Made by a program: the position numbers and the translations under genes. Under the pieces are notes generated by a model. The model was not told the origin of the DNA. It made no database searches and saw only the letters and a program-made list of their open reading frames with translations. Below, in pieces: positions 21,701 to 29,007 of a DNA stretch of 64,000 bases (positions are counted from its first letter, which is position 1; every line of letters starts with the position of its first letter). Origin of the DNA: Sipunculus nudus (taxonomy: Eukaryota > Annelida > Sipuncula > Golfingiida > Sipunculidae). The stretch is from positions 25,356,008 to 25,420,007 of the forward strand of contig CM049313.1 of the NCBI GenBank assembly GCA_026874595.1, in the 5' to 3' direction.

Positions 21701-23619
21701 TTTTTTGGACAGATGACTAAGTTCAGCTTCCTGTACCTCGGCAAAAAATCACCGAACTGGAACCATTTGAACAAAATTGAGAGCGATTGTTTCTAGGATT
21801 ATTTCTGTTAAATATAGGAAAAATTGACTGGAGGGTTGCGGAGAAGAAGAGTTTAAAGGGACATAATCAGGAGCAATATTATTCCTATTCTTCCACACTA
21901 TCAGATCAGTTTTGCTTTATGCAAACGTTTCCCAGTAAAACCTTTCCAGCACACAGCCTCATTTCCTTGCATTTGACTGTTTAATACCTTGTTATAGCCC
22001 TGTTTGTTGGTGAACAAAGACTGCTTAACATAACAGACTGCGTGCCTTGAGGTCCGATTAAGGGGGAACAAGCGGTGTTTCAGCCAGCAGGAACATGTAT
22101 TACATTTTTTTAGCCGAGTCAGTCTGGGCATATCCATATCGCATGTATTGCGGCTCCGCGCAGCACACGGCCCAACGCACTGTGTTTATGTTTACACCTG
22201 CAATCGCGCCCGCTTCACTGTTTTTAACGCTCATTTACAGGAGTAAGCTAACGGTTTCAAGGCAATATTTCAGCAGGTTCAGATTTATTTTAAAGGGAAG
22301 AAGCTATTTTTCGTGTTAACTCAACATGCTTTATAGGTGATTGGGCCCCTTTAAGCTTTTTCCCCTATAAAATCTAAGTAAATGCACATAGCCAAAAAAG
22401 ACAAAATTGGATAGAATTTTTTAGATGACTGATTTTTTTGCATAAAGTTTGGTGATGCTAGCCCCTGCCGTTTTAAAGATAGTATGGGTTACCTTACAGA
22501 CGACCCACGATGTGCACCATTGCTTAAGCTCACAGGTTCACTAAAAAGTAGGCAAGGCTGAGAAATTAAAAAAATATGTATAATCACATGGGTTTTCATT
22601 ATTCTCAAACAGCCATGTTTCATCAGTTACTGTAAATATCTTAACAACAATTCATTGAATATTCCTTGAAAAATTAAAGTTATGTTTATTTAAAAAAAAT
22701 TTAAAATATATATGTACGTTTTGTTTATTATAAAAATATATTTGTTTTATTAAAATCAAGTCATCTTGCTTTTCATATTAATAATTGGGATCATTAATGG
22801 AACAAAAATCAATAATTTGTACATTGCACTGTGAAAGGACTCTCCAGGCTGTTGTTCTATGATAAACTTAACCTGCCATTAATAGCCTTCTCTTAAAAAA
22901 CTGCTGTTAGGGCCTGTTATGGTCCGTTTTGGATATTCTTCACACCCATTGGGTTCAATTTGGCTCATCATTCATGTCCGTTTGGGTCGGTTGCGGTTCA
23001 TTTGGAGCAGTTGGGACATTAGTCAGACCCTCCTTTTTGAAATTTTGTGTATGCACAAATTATATAGGGGCTCTGTTTTGGCTACACATATAATTAAAAG
23101 TCCAAGTTCTATCATTTATTGTTGAACTAAACCACAACAAAACTTCATGCTGGGATCTAGGGTCTGTAGTTTGCACAGTGCAAAGTTACAACTGTTATTT
23201 ATATTTGTGCCAATTTGGGGGGGGGGGAATGTTTAAGTGTTCATGTTTTCAGTTAACTTTCCTAATTAAGCATACTTTTCCAAAGAAAAGTAAAGGGTGT
23301 GTGTATGACAAGACAGAATTTGACACACTGACAATACTGTACAGTACTGTGTGGGAGTGAACAGTGAACTGAAGGCCCCAGACCCGAGTAACAACAGAGC
23401 TGAGAGAGTGACAACATCCGGCAAACCTCACCTGCTTTCTGGCGGCGCAGACGTCTTCAAATCGATGTCGACGTTTTCGTCGACACATTCAACAATACCC
23501 GGGAACGGGTCGAACTCGTCGGAATTTTCGACACTGTGGACTTCCTCCCCTAAGGATGCCACGGCCCTGTCATGTTTCGACCCTCCCTCCTTGTTTTTGT
23601 AATGCTGGGCATCCGCCAT
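630..23619 (-). CDS. RASA1: RASA1-like Ras GTPase-activating protein, 5' part of gene (six exons, partial)
   Basis: The six exons join to a continuous reading frame of about 249 residues: an acidic N-terminus (1-62), SH2-1 (about 64-157), SH3 (about 159-221) and the start of SH2-2 (from about 232). This SH2-SH3-SH2 order with matching sequence (AMCGDYYIGGR, KGEMFIVHN) is that of p120 RasGAP. The known family uses its SH2 domains to bind phosphotyrosine on receptors and p190RhoGAP, and a C-terminal GAP domain to turn off Ras at the membrane. The PH, C2 and GAP domains must lie left of position 1. Introns 1 to 5 are about 14684, 2490, 2117, 943 and 2008 bp. Vertebrate RASA1 has a much longer Gly/Pro-rich N-terminus; here it is about 62 residues. 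No stop or frameshift is seen, so the gene looks functional. Orthology rests on sequence recalled from the human protein, not on a search. Confidence 0.93.
941..1385 (+). repeat. Four spaced copies of a TGACCTTGA / TCAAGGTCA inverted module
   Basis: About every 120-145 bp (near 950, 1092, 1210 and 1354) the phrase TTTGACCTTGAAGAT is followed within a few bases by AAGGTCAAGGTCA-like sequence. The two halves are inverted copies of each other. The intervening text is also loosely similar. TCAAGGTCA is the known monomer site of ERR/SF-1/Ftz-F1 nuclear receptors; any binding here is inference. Related phrases recur at 16100-16290, 55900-56045 and 60830-61270. Confidence 0.65.
1386..2722. repeat. 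Rest of RASA1 intron 5, with degenerate family B module
   Basis: Most of this intron has no recognisable feature. A degenerate copy of repeat family B lies at about 1895-2345: it begins near GATGGCACAACCAGTCT, contains GTGCCTTGTTAATGGACA and ends with CTATAGCTCAGATGACCA and GTCAGCTG. A run of nine G lies near 1541-1549. Confidence 0.5.
2723..2840 (-). CDS. RASA1: RASA1 exon 5: rest of SH3 domain
   Basis: The acceptor ATTGTCTTTCAG and donor GTGAGT (GT at 2721-2722) define 118 nt: one base that completes Ser and 39 codons, ending in phase 0. The product runs FCKGEMFIVHNDMGDGW and LWVTSKATG and ends YRELVQDI. Human RASA1 has FLKGDMFIVHNELEDGW then MWVTN at this place. The double-Trp-like GWLWV of the SH3 ligand groove is present. 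The human SH3 is famous for binding without PxxP peptides; whether that holds here cannot be judged from sequence. Confidence 0.94.
2841..3783. other. RASA1 intron 4
   Basis: An intron of 943 bp between SH3 exons. I see no coding, RNA or clear repeat signal in it, apart from ordinary AT-rich sequence. Confidence 0.6.
3784..3854 (-). CDS. RASA1: RASA1 exon 4: start of SH3 domain
   Basis: The acceptor TTTCAG is followed by CCAGTAAATGATCAG and the donor is GTGAGG (GT at 3782-3783). The 71-nt exon gives 23 residues, starting PVNDQREVVAILPYSK and ending ETDEL, with two bases carried to the next exon. The ALYDY-like motif of this SH3 is AILPY, as in vertebrate RASA1 (AILPYTKV). A second AG four bases downstream would break the frame, so the upstream acceptor was chosen. 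Confidence 0.93.
4600..5345 (+). pseudogene. DIRS-like tyrosine recombinase remnant
   Basis: Broken plus-strand frames inside RASA1 intron 3 retain the order of a DIRS-type tyrosine recombinase: an N-terminal helical part (PSWRLDIVLHHLRGPP near 4619), the first catalytic Arg in GRRSELHAL (about 4744), the phrase CPIRALRYYLEAT (about 4931), then the box-II motif AHDFRA with the H-x-x-R pair (5136-5147), and the Tyr region FTCLYL with candidate nucleophile at 5244-5246. Known DIRS retroelements use this enzyme instead of an integrase. Several stops and frameshifts show that it is dead. Orientation is opposite to RASA1. Reverse transcriptase and RNase H parts are not seen, so this is a 3' fragment. 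Confidence 0.75.
5453..5790 (+). repeat. Probable DIRS terminal region: direct and inverted repeats
   Basis: The phrase CTCATTAATACAGAAAC followed by ATTATGTTTAC occurs at about 5455-5495 and again at 5740-5778 as a direct repeat. Between them, about 5540-5568 carries the inverted complement (GTAAACTGTTGTGAGC, then TTTTCTGTATTA), so the first copy can fold into a hairpin with a stem near 28 nt. Complex direct and inverted terminal repeats are typical of DIRS-group elements, and this region directly follows the recombinase remnant. Confidence 0.6.
5972..6107 (-). CDS. RASA1: RASA1 exon 3: second half of SH2 domain 1
   Basis: The acceptor is TATCCTCCAG and the donor is GTCAGT (GT at 5970-5971). 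The 136-nt exon completes an Arg codon and encodes 45 residues beginning ITAMCGDYYIGGREF and ending KLQHPVCPPE, in phase 0. It contains the beta-sheet and alpha-B part of SH2-1 (DLIGYY) and nearly repeats the human AMCGDYYIGGR and DLIGYYS segments. It is followed at 6180 onward by minisatellite sequence inside intron 2. Confidence 0.95.
6180..6905 (+). repeat. 66-bp minisatellite (about nine copies) with a 50-bp repeat before it
   Basis: From about 6330 to 6905 a unit of about 66 bp repeats roughly nine times, with core phrases GCCATGCATTTTGTGGAGTG, CAGATGGTCCCCTTTGAG and AGTGCTGTCATAGAG. Because 66 is a multiple of three, long spurious frames arise on both strands. Just before it (6200-6320) three copies of a shorter unit contain TTTTCTATCAACAGT and GGCCCCCTTGTC. 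The array sits in RASA1 intron 2, about 70-220 bp upstream of exon 3's acceptor. Confidence 0.9.
7000..8225 (+). repeat. Intron 2 repeats: 150-bp tandem pair and family B modules
   Basis: Two copies of a roughly 150-bp unit lie at about 7010-7160 and 7161-7320, sharing CATACAGTCAAAAGT, GGACAAAATGCAA and CTTGATCTGTAA. From 7560 to 8225 there are degenerate modules of family B (TAGGTCACAGT, GTTTCCACTGAGATC) ending at GGTGGTCACTATAGCT and GATGCTGAGCTAAC. The remainder of intron 2 (8226-8597) shows nothing. Confidence 0.55.
8598..8747 (-). CDS. RASA1: RASA1 exon 2: first half of SH2 domain 1
   Basis: The acceptor TTTCATTGTAG precedes ATGG and the donor is GTAAGTG (GT at 8596-8597). The exon is 150 nt: one base completing the Arg codon, 49 codons, and two bases carried over. 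It encodes WYHGRLNRRMAEERL, then the phosphotyrosine pocket strand GSYLIRESE, whose Arg (about residue 90) is the invariant SH2 phosphate-binding Arg of the FLVRES motif. It goes on through GSYVLSFYGKSGLSHF. Human RASA1 SH2-1 has WYHGKLDRTIAEERL and GSYLIRESD at the same places, so the match is close. Confidence 0.95.
8748..9799. other. Start of RASA1 intron 1, mostly featureless
   Basis: No coding signal is seen. Near 9505-9530 is the phrase GGGACCCATGGGTCA followed by GCTCAGCTGA, which recurs near 12520, 13410 and 15957 and inverted near 62600, and may be one terminus of repeat family B. A G run of about 19 bases lies near 9620-9638. Confidence 0.5.
9800..11812 (+). repeat. Direct duplication, copy 1 (with an extra internal segment)
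   Basis: This stretch aligns with 13808-15331. Shared landmarks in the same order are AATAATGAACAAAT, a TTTATTTATCCAT segment, a G tract (19 Gs at about 10384-10402 here, about 22 at 14401-14422 there), CACAGCAGG-like text, the ACGTGC segment near 11210, the GGACGGAC tetranucleotide tract and the terminal GACTTATAGTCAGCTGAGCT. Copy 1 carries about 500 bp more (10480-10990), beginning with TATGCGTGTATCAGACGATC, which looks like a later insertion. The right third is repeat family A. No coding potential is shared. Confidence 0.75.
11813..13445 (+). repeat. Intron 1 segment with family B modules
   Basis: 11813-12160 shows nothing. At 12165-12345 is a copy of the CAAGAGCAC / GACCTCTGACCTCATT repeat that is triplicated at 24515-24930. 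From 12515 to 13445 there are two or three consecutive family B modules containing GATTTGTGCCCTGTTAACAG, GGCGCCACCAGTCTCCAGAA and AACTGATGAAACA. A run of about 13 G lies near 13225-13237. Confidence 0.6.
13446..13807. other. Intron 1 spacer
   Basis: AT-rich sequence with no recognised feature. Confidence 0.5.
13808..15331 (+). repeat. Direct duplication, copy 2
   Basis: This copy lies about 4 kb from copy 1 and in the same orientation, without the 500-bp internal segment. It includes a 22-base G tract (14401-14422), a family A body and, near 15229-15280, an expanded GGAC tetranucleotide run. It ends with TATAGTCAGCTGAGCT. The sequence has no conserved reading frame with copy 1. Confidence 0.75.
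15335..15665 (+). repeat. Repeat family B module
   Basis: A fairly complete module: starts at GCTGGCGCCTCCAGTCT, passes through AAACTGATGAAACACTCC, GATCAATGCATTAG, a G-run site, AAGGTTTCCAAGGAGA, GTTACGATTTGTACC and a GGACAGACGGACAGAC run, and ends CTATAGCTCAGATGACTT then CAGTCAGCTGAG. Its reverse complement is recognisable at 30925-31345, and degenerate copies occur at 1895, 7560, 12600, 13090 and 55430. Confidence 0.65.
15666..16329. other. Intron 1 spacer with AGGTCA-type phrases
   Basis: No gene is seen. 16110-16290 contains GATCTTTGACATTTTGACCC and TGACCTTGACCTTTGACCTC, related to the module at 941-1385. Confidence 0.45.
16330..17673. mobile_element. Inverted-repeat element with TA ends, CTGTGGTTGGCTT termini
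   Basis: TACTGTGGTTGGCTT at 16330-16344 is exactly inverted at 17659-17673. The ends are TA dinucleotides, as expected for TA-targeting Tc1/mariner-like elements. No transposase is visible, so it would be non-autonomous. Its centre (about 16540-17350) is more GC-rich, begins with TTCAAAGGGGCACTGG and resembles the centre of the element at 21852-22354, so it may hold a nested insertion. Confidence 0.65.
17674..17925. other. Intron 1 spacer
   Basis: Contains a short ACAGACAGATGGACAGACGG run near 17758. Nothing else is recognised. Confidence 0.4.
17926..19988 (+). repeat. 2-kb repeat unit, first of two tandem copies
   Basis: The unit starts with ACAAGGCCTACAGGCCTAA and ends near TAGCTCACAGGTTCGCTAAA. 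It contains two to three monomers of about 130 bp with GGCACCACCAGTCTT-type borders (18105-18440), a pair of about 190-bp repeats with CAGTTGGCAGTCTGCCAAAG (18530-18905), four copies of a 22-bp unit with CACCCATGAGGTGATCACAT (about 18905-18992), a roughly 65-bp pair with TCTTGGAGTGTTGGTG (19105-19240) and a GGTGGCGCCACCAATACC module at 19573. No coding frame is preserved in the second copy. Confidence 0.75.
19991..22547 (+). repeat. 2-kb repeat unit, second tandem copy
   Basis: It begins AACAAGGCCTACAGGCCTAA directly after copy 1 ends, and closes at AAGCTCACAGGTTCACTAAA near 22547. It matches copy 1 in the order of its landmarks. It carries its own internal pair of about 78-bp repeats (21076-21232, GTTTTGCAGGTTTATAACTC) and a 0.5-kb inverted-repeat insertion at 21852-22354 that copy 1 lacks. 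Confidence 0.75.
21852..22354. mobile_element. Short inverted-repeat element flanked by TTAA
   Basis: The left end TTTAAAGGGACATAATCAGG and the right end GGTGATTGGGCCCCTTTAA are imperfect inverted copies, and TTAA sits at both borders. TTAA duplication is the habit of piggyBac-like elements, so this is a candidate non-autonomous member; no transposase is present. Its absence from the sister copy at 17926-19988 supports insertion. A second left-end-like sequence (TTAAAGGGACATAATCAGGA) is at 56127-56150. Confidence 0.6.
22548..23431. other. Proximal part of RASA1 intron 1
   Basis: AT-rich intron sequence next to exon 1. A run of about 11 G lies near 23217-23227. No other feature seen. Confidence 0.5.
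23432..23619 (-). CDS. RASA1: RASA1 exon 1: start codon and acidic N-terminus
   Basis: The exon opens with ATG at 23617-23619 in a good context (A at -3, G at +4) and encodes 62 residues beginning MADAQHYKNKEGG, rich in Asp and Glu and without a recognised domain. It ends at a GTGAGG donor (GT at 23430-23431) two bases into a codon. Those two bases (AG) plus the first base of exon 2 give Arg, directly before the Trp that starts SH2-1. Reading on past the donor gives a stop at once. An additional small exon inside the 14.7-kb intron cannot be excluded, but the direct join is in phase. The N-terminus is far shorter than the vertebrate one. A non-coding 5' exon upstream is possible. Confidence 0.85.
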
Positions 23620-24514
23620 GCTCACCGGAGGTAGCCCCGCACAGAATAACTAGGTCATAACACTACAAAATATGACACTGGAGAAAATACATGCTCAATT
23701 TATTATCTTAAAATTATCTGTATCATTCTTTTGTTTCTATAAAGTATATTGTTGAATGATGAAATAAGGAAAGATTTTTTATTAACTTGTTCGGAATTGT
23801 AGATTGGTGCCCTTCCTGATTGCAAGAGTGTAGTTATTTCGTATCCTAGTTGTTTCGTATTCAAGCAAAGTCGCACACCCGGGGAGGTAATTTCGTACAA
23901 TGTCAGTTCGAACCTCAGCTGGCTGAAACGTTTAATTACTGGTCATGTTAGGCCAAAAAAATATAAAAAGTATGGTTCTCAGGCACCGCGTCAGTTCCCC
24001 CCCCCCCCCCGCATCAAAGCTTTTTACTTTCCTTTTTATATTTCAAGAAGATATATAATACAAATTATGTAGTTCTTTTACCTGTTTAGAAAAAATTGTT
24101 ATTTACGTTTTCCTTGATCATATGACATTTTAATCGAAACATTCAAAAAAAGGTCAAAAATAAAATACCGCCCGCCCGCACTGATTTCTGGAAAAAGTGC
24201 CTGAGAACCATACCTTATTTTTTTGCCTTAGGTTACTGTTTTTTATAGGCCTTATAAGTTTTTTTTTTCTCCAGTCTCATGCAACGTCTTATTCCTGTAT
24301 ATATACAAAATATTCATGTATATTGTAAACATTACATCCCACCTTTAGCAAACACATTTACAGAAAATTTTCAATATATGTTATACAAATATCTTTTAAC
24401 AGAAAAAAATCCAAATCAATTTCGTAGATATTTACAAAACATTACATAGATTTAATAAAAAGGAATGTTTTAAATTGTAACAGATGTTTAAAAGATGTTT
24501 TATGTGAGTTGAAC
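23620..24514. other. Region upstream of RASA1 exon 1
   Basis: The 5' UTR and promoter of RASA1 are expected here (reading leftward), but no TATA box or other decisive promoter motif could be identified. A C run lies near 23997-24010. Confidence 0.35.
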
Positions 24515-24935
24515 AAGAGCACCACAAACGTGCATAATACGCCCGTCTTAATTATGTGTTGTGGCCTCTGACCTCATAAAATATGCGTGAATTTTGCGGA
24601 GAATCAAATTCAGATGGGAAACTCTATTGATTAATATTAACACTGAATTTCATGAATATACATTATAATTTTGTTAGGTCATCACGTTTGGTGACCACTG
24701 ACCTAATTGAATATGCATGTATTTTGCCGGGTATTGAACTCAGGCGAGATATTATATCAATGGGTTTAGATTTCTGTTGAGTTTCATCAAAATCCATCAT
24801 ATTCCTGATAAGTTATCTATATCACAAAGTATAGCCTTGTGACCTCAGACCTCATTGAATATGCGTGGATTTTGCCCATAATCGAACTCGGGCGAGATAA
24901 TCTATTGATTATAATGGGATATTAATCAAATTATA
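24515..24935 (+). repeat. Tandem triplicate of a ~155-bp unit
   Basis: Three consecutive units share CCTCTGACCTCAT, AATATGCGTGAATTTTGC and GAGATATTATATCAATGG-like phrases (near 24545, 24690 and 24845). A single copy with the same leader (CAAGAGCACGACAA) lies at 12165-12345 in RASA1 intron 1. Confidence 0.65.
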
Positions 24936-25649
24936 TATATTGCCCTGTCAAAATAATATCTGTAGGGAAAAAGTTTCAATTAGTATTTCAGAATGTAATG
25001 AGAACATTGATTTTGTATGAAATTTGAAAAATGTACAACAGAATTTAAATGAATTTTTAAAAATAATAAAATTTTCTGAAAAAAATAACAGGAAAAACAT
25101 TTAAATTTTTTTTTAATCCTTTGAACATATTTCAAAGACGTTATCAAGCATTATTATAACCATATATATATTTTCATATTTTAAAACATTTAAAAAAAAT
25201 TTTCATAACATTAATGTGCTATCTGGAAAATTCCCGTAACAGCCTCATAAATAAAATTATAAAAAAAACAACAACAACAAATGTTAGAATTTATTCACAT
25301 ACAATATGGACGATGAACCAAGTGATATGTACAGAAGGAAAATCCAGTTTTTCATGGATGTTTGTGTTAATTCCTGACTTGGAGTTGGACAACAGGACCG
25401 CCGCGCCCGACCCCCCATAACGGACTGTCCGCTTTACAGGGGTTTCACTGTATACATATGTTCGATGATTGAAAGAAAACCAATGATCGATTAATTTATG
25501 TACCTTCTATATCGCCATGAAATTTGCCGTATAGAATTATATTTAATATATTGATCGATTAAATTCATTCTGACGCGCAGATGTACACAGGGGCTTCAAT
25601 ATAGGGGGATGGGGGTATATATTCTCGCCCTTTTAGCAAGGGGGGGAGT
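24936..25649. other. AT-rich spacer
   Basis: No gene or clear repeat is seen. Confidence 0.5.
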
Positions 25650-25650
25650 G

Positions 25651-25684
<34 letters not shown>

Positions 25685-25725
25685 ATGTATATATAGGCCT
25701 ATGACATAAATATATCTAATTAATG

Positions 25726-25788
<63 letters not shown>
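25650..25788. repeat. (TA)n microsatellites
   Basis: Two long TA runs (about 25650-25684 and 25729-25788) separated by 44 bp. Confidence 0.95.
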
Positions 25789-25792
<4 letters not shown>

Positions 25793-26284
25793 TGGAGATA
25801 CAAAATGGTTGATAGAAGGTTACGATTCATACGATACAAACGATTGCGTTAAGATTACGATCGAAGCACCAAAGCGGACAGGGGTGTACGAAACGACCAA
25901 GTATGAAACAACTTTCCCGTGCACAATTATCGCGCCTTCACGTACGAAACATCCTGGGTACGGTACTGAACCAATAGGGTACGATACAAGTTGCTCCCGG
26001 CCGACTTCATAGATACAGTTTACACCTGGCTGCTGTCAGTGATCTAGATCATGGTTTATCATTGGTCTGGAGGTGTGCTGCCAGTACAGCACTTCATCGC
26101 CGCAAACACTGGCAGGCCGAGTGCGGGTATGTGTGGAACTTTGACCTACTAAGCACGGGAGCTAGGGCTAGTAGGGAACGTGAAAACCGCTCCACTCGCA
26201 CGTACCAGTAGGTCCGGTACGGTGTTTCCTCTCAACGAAGCAGACTGCAAGACGGTCGAATAGTGATATGTACTATACACTGGA
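25789..26284. other. Unassigned segment
   Basis: Contains repeated GTACGAAAC and GGTACGATAC phrases (25885-26000) that resemble, in inverted sense, TTTCGTATCC and GTTTCGTATT near 23840. This could mark ends of an old element of about 2.1 kb, but the match is too loose to call. Confidence 0.3.
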
Positions 26285-26958
26285 TAAAGGTGGTTTTCCA
26301 TAAGTGCGTAGTGCGTATCCGTAGTCCGTATGCGTAGTCCGTATCCGCAAAGTTCGTTTTCCATAAATAGGCCTACGTATGCGTAGTCCGTAATCCGTGT
26401 TGATAGGTGCTCGATGGCTGAAGATTTTCTTGCTTAGCAGGCCATTCCACCATATATTTATTGTACATCTCAAAATATATGCAACAAAAAGTTGTTTTAA
26501 ATTGTTTATATATTTATATTATATTTATCTTTTCAATTATATTTATCTTTGTTAATTATAATTAATTTGCACGCGGTTCTGATGATTACGGCCTAAGCAT
26601 TTAGAAAACCCGCGTATATGTCAAAGAGAGGACAACAACATTCAATAAACTGCGAATGTGTTTGGTTTACAAAAGACTGATATCAGACATAACATTTTGA
26701 CGAGTGGAAATAAGGTTGTGCATACAGCACTGTCCCACAATGGGGGAAAACTGTGATAAACTTGAAATTGACAAGGTTATTGGTATGCGTAGTGCGCAAA
26801 AATCGCTCCCGACAGCCTGCGGATACGGACTACATATACGGACTACGCATGCGTATGAATGGAAACGGCCCAGTTAAAAAAGTCTAAAAAGCGATTTTGC
26901 GGGCTACGCATGCGGACTTCGCATACGGACTACGGATACTTATGGAAAAGCACCTTTA
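26285..26958. mobile_element. Inverted-repeat element with subterminal GTAGTCCGTATGCG repeats
   Basis: The left end TAAAGGTGGTTTTCCATAAG is matched in inverse by CTTATGGAAAAGCACCTTTA at the right end (one mismatch). Inside each end, copies of CGTAGTCCGTATGCG (left, 26308-26400) and its complement CGCATACGGACTACG (right, 26800-26940) are repeated. Subterminal repeats are known transposase-binding sites in some superfamilies; which superfamily applies here is not clear. No transposase is present. Confidence 0.7.
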
Positions 26959-28249
26959 GACTCCGACCCCCCCCCCCCCCCCCAAAAAAAAAAAAAAAAA
27001 AAATGGTGCAGCCGAAAAACGCGGAACTTACCATGTATGGAGTGAGACTACGGTCACACTTTTTACCGACATTCACCAGATAATCTTGCTTCGGAGTATA
27101 TTAATTAGAAATACACTAATTTCACGTACGGACCGCGACCGCCAGCAAATCAGCTAGTAAATTCAAATATTGACACGGCTCTGTGTCAGGACCGTTGAGC
27201 AAGGTCTAACCTCACTTCTTGTACGATTGTTCATGATATATTATAACCAATCAAATTTCATTTTCTTAGAGTGTTGTCCAGTGTTGGTGGCGCCACCTGT
27301 TTATCAGTTACATGATGAATAAGCTTGTAAAATTTGGTGCTGATAGCTGCAGGTGTTCCTGAGACTTTTTTTATGGATTAGGCATATATTCAAACACATC
27401 AAATCGTAATGCTTGACACTGGTACAGCCAGATATTTAATTTCATTTAGACGCCTATTTAAATTAAATTAATTCATACTGATTCAGTTCTCTCCCGTGTT
27501 AGGCCTTATCGAAGACATGGACGCCTAACTGTGATAATATTTTATTATTTATACTTTGGAGGGTATGGAGTGGAAATGGCAATTGGACTTGTGCAGGGTA
27601 GGCCAGCATAGTGGTCCCCACTTGGCACAGCCCTACCAGGCAAATTATCTGTATTCCGGTGAAATTCTCGGCTGAGAGATACTAATAGTAAAATTTACAA
27701 AACGTTATGTAGGCAAACGTAATATCGTTTGAATTTGCATCAATAAAATGCAGGCCTGAAGTTCAGCAAAGGCGCCATACTAAAAATAGTTAATCTCTAT
27801 ATGTTTACTCAAACTCAAATACGGAAACGCTGGCCGTGGTATTAAAATTTAAGAATTAACAGTTGATGGTCAACCTATCAGGGAAAAGTGGAGACACAAT
27901 GTGCTTTGCAGAAAAAAAGGTCAACAAAGTTGGTACCAATAAAAGTACTCGATTTCCCAATTTCCATAGACATGATGGCTGAAGTTTTCGTCTTTAGATA
28001 TTAGGCCTATGCAAAAAGCGGACAATTGTGGAGAGTGCCTTCGCCTTAAAGCTCACAGGGTGAACCTGCATGTGTACGGTATATACTGGCGATGGGTATC
28101 CGTGACTGGAGCCCGCGGGAATACCTGACGTTCATTTATAACATGGTTAAAAGGTTATTGACTGTCATATATGTTGACTCAATGAGCAATCGACTTAAAT
28201 TTAATCAGCTCGCATATCAACCAGGATTCACAAATGTGTATATCAGCAT
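26959..28249. other. Unassigned sequence with homopolymer tract and a GGTGGCGCCACC module
   Basis: A C run followed by an A run occupies about 26967-27003. At 27285-27390 is a single GGTGGCGCCACCTG-bordered module like those at 19573 and 21593. No gene is recognised. Confidence 0.45.
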
Positions 28250-28375
28250 GTCAATGTATTATAACCGCCAACAAAGAATTTTGCGGGTACTATGTTTTCC
28301 GCCGAGTTCCATCGCCGCGTTCGTTTCCGGAGAACTCCTCTGAGACCCCTGGGCCAGAATGTTCTCGATCTGGAG
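28250..28375 (+). repeat. Head segment of the satellite-bearing repeat (isolated copy)
   Basis: The phrase AACCGCCAACAAAGAATTTT, then GCGGGTACTATGTTTTCCG and GTTTCCGGAGAACTCCTCTG, matches the heads at 57176 and 63454, but here no satellite follows. Confidence 0.6.
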
Positions 28376-28970
28376 ACCTCACCTATATATAATCTGATCA
28401 AAATTTCAGTTATTTCATGAATGAATATTTTTTAAACTATGCAACTGAACCAATCCAGTGACTCACGTATGGTCTCTCTAGGCAGCTATACGCGAGAAGC
28501 AATTAATCCAGTTCTTTGCCAGAACTTCATTGGGAATCTGTCTAATCATATATGGAGACGTATGTTGCTTGCAAAAATCTCTAAGGGGCAGTAATCCGAG
28601 CGAAACCCTGCGAGAAGACCATGCAGTGCCCTTCTGGTGGATGGTGGCGTGTCCCCCTTCAAAACTGAAAGTGTCTGAAAACGTTCGAAATATATTGTCA
28701 AAATGTTGACGTCAGGGCATTTTCATATTTATGTATAAAAAATGTCCACCCCTGATTTCACCAAAATATCCTGGTCTTTGAGACGCCTCAAGGAATCTGT
28801 AAAAATGAACATCGTGAGCTCTATACCTGAATACCTGTTGCGTTTTTTGTTGTACCACTGGTGATAAAATTTGGCTTTAATATGACCTGATCATTTATAT
28901 AACGCAATTAATACCAATCATTTCTCAAGACAAATGGATAAGTTATTTATTTTTGAGATGGCAGATGTAA

Positions 28971-28974
<4 letters not shown>
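28376..28974. other. Unassigned spacer
   Basis: No recognised feature. Confidence 0.4.

Positions 28975-29003
<29 letters not shown>
28975..29003. repeat. (TA)n microsatellite, left of the CCAAT-box element
   Basis: Uninterrupted TA run adjoining the terminal inverted repeat at 29004. Confidence 0.9.

Positions 29004-29007
<4 letters not shown>

Noticed and set aside
23840-26000. A 2.1-kb element with GTTTCGTA-type inverted ends
   Set aside because: The matches are scattered short phrases without a defined terminus or target duplication.
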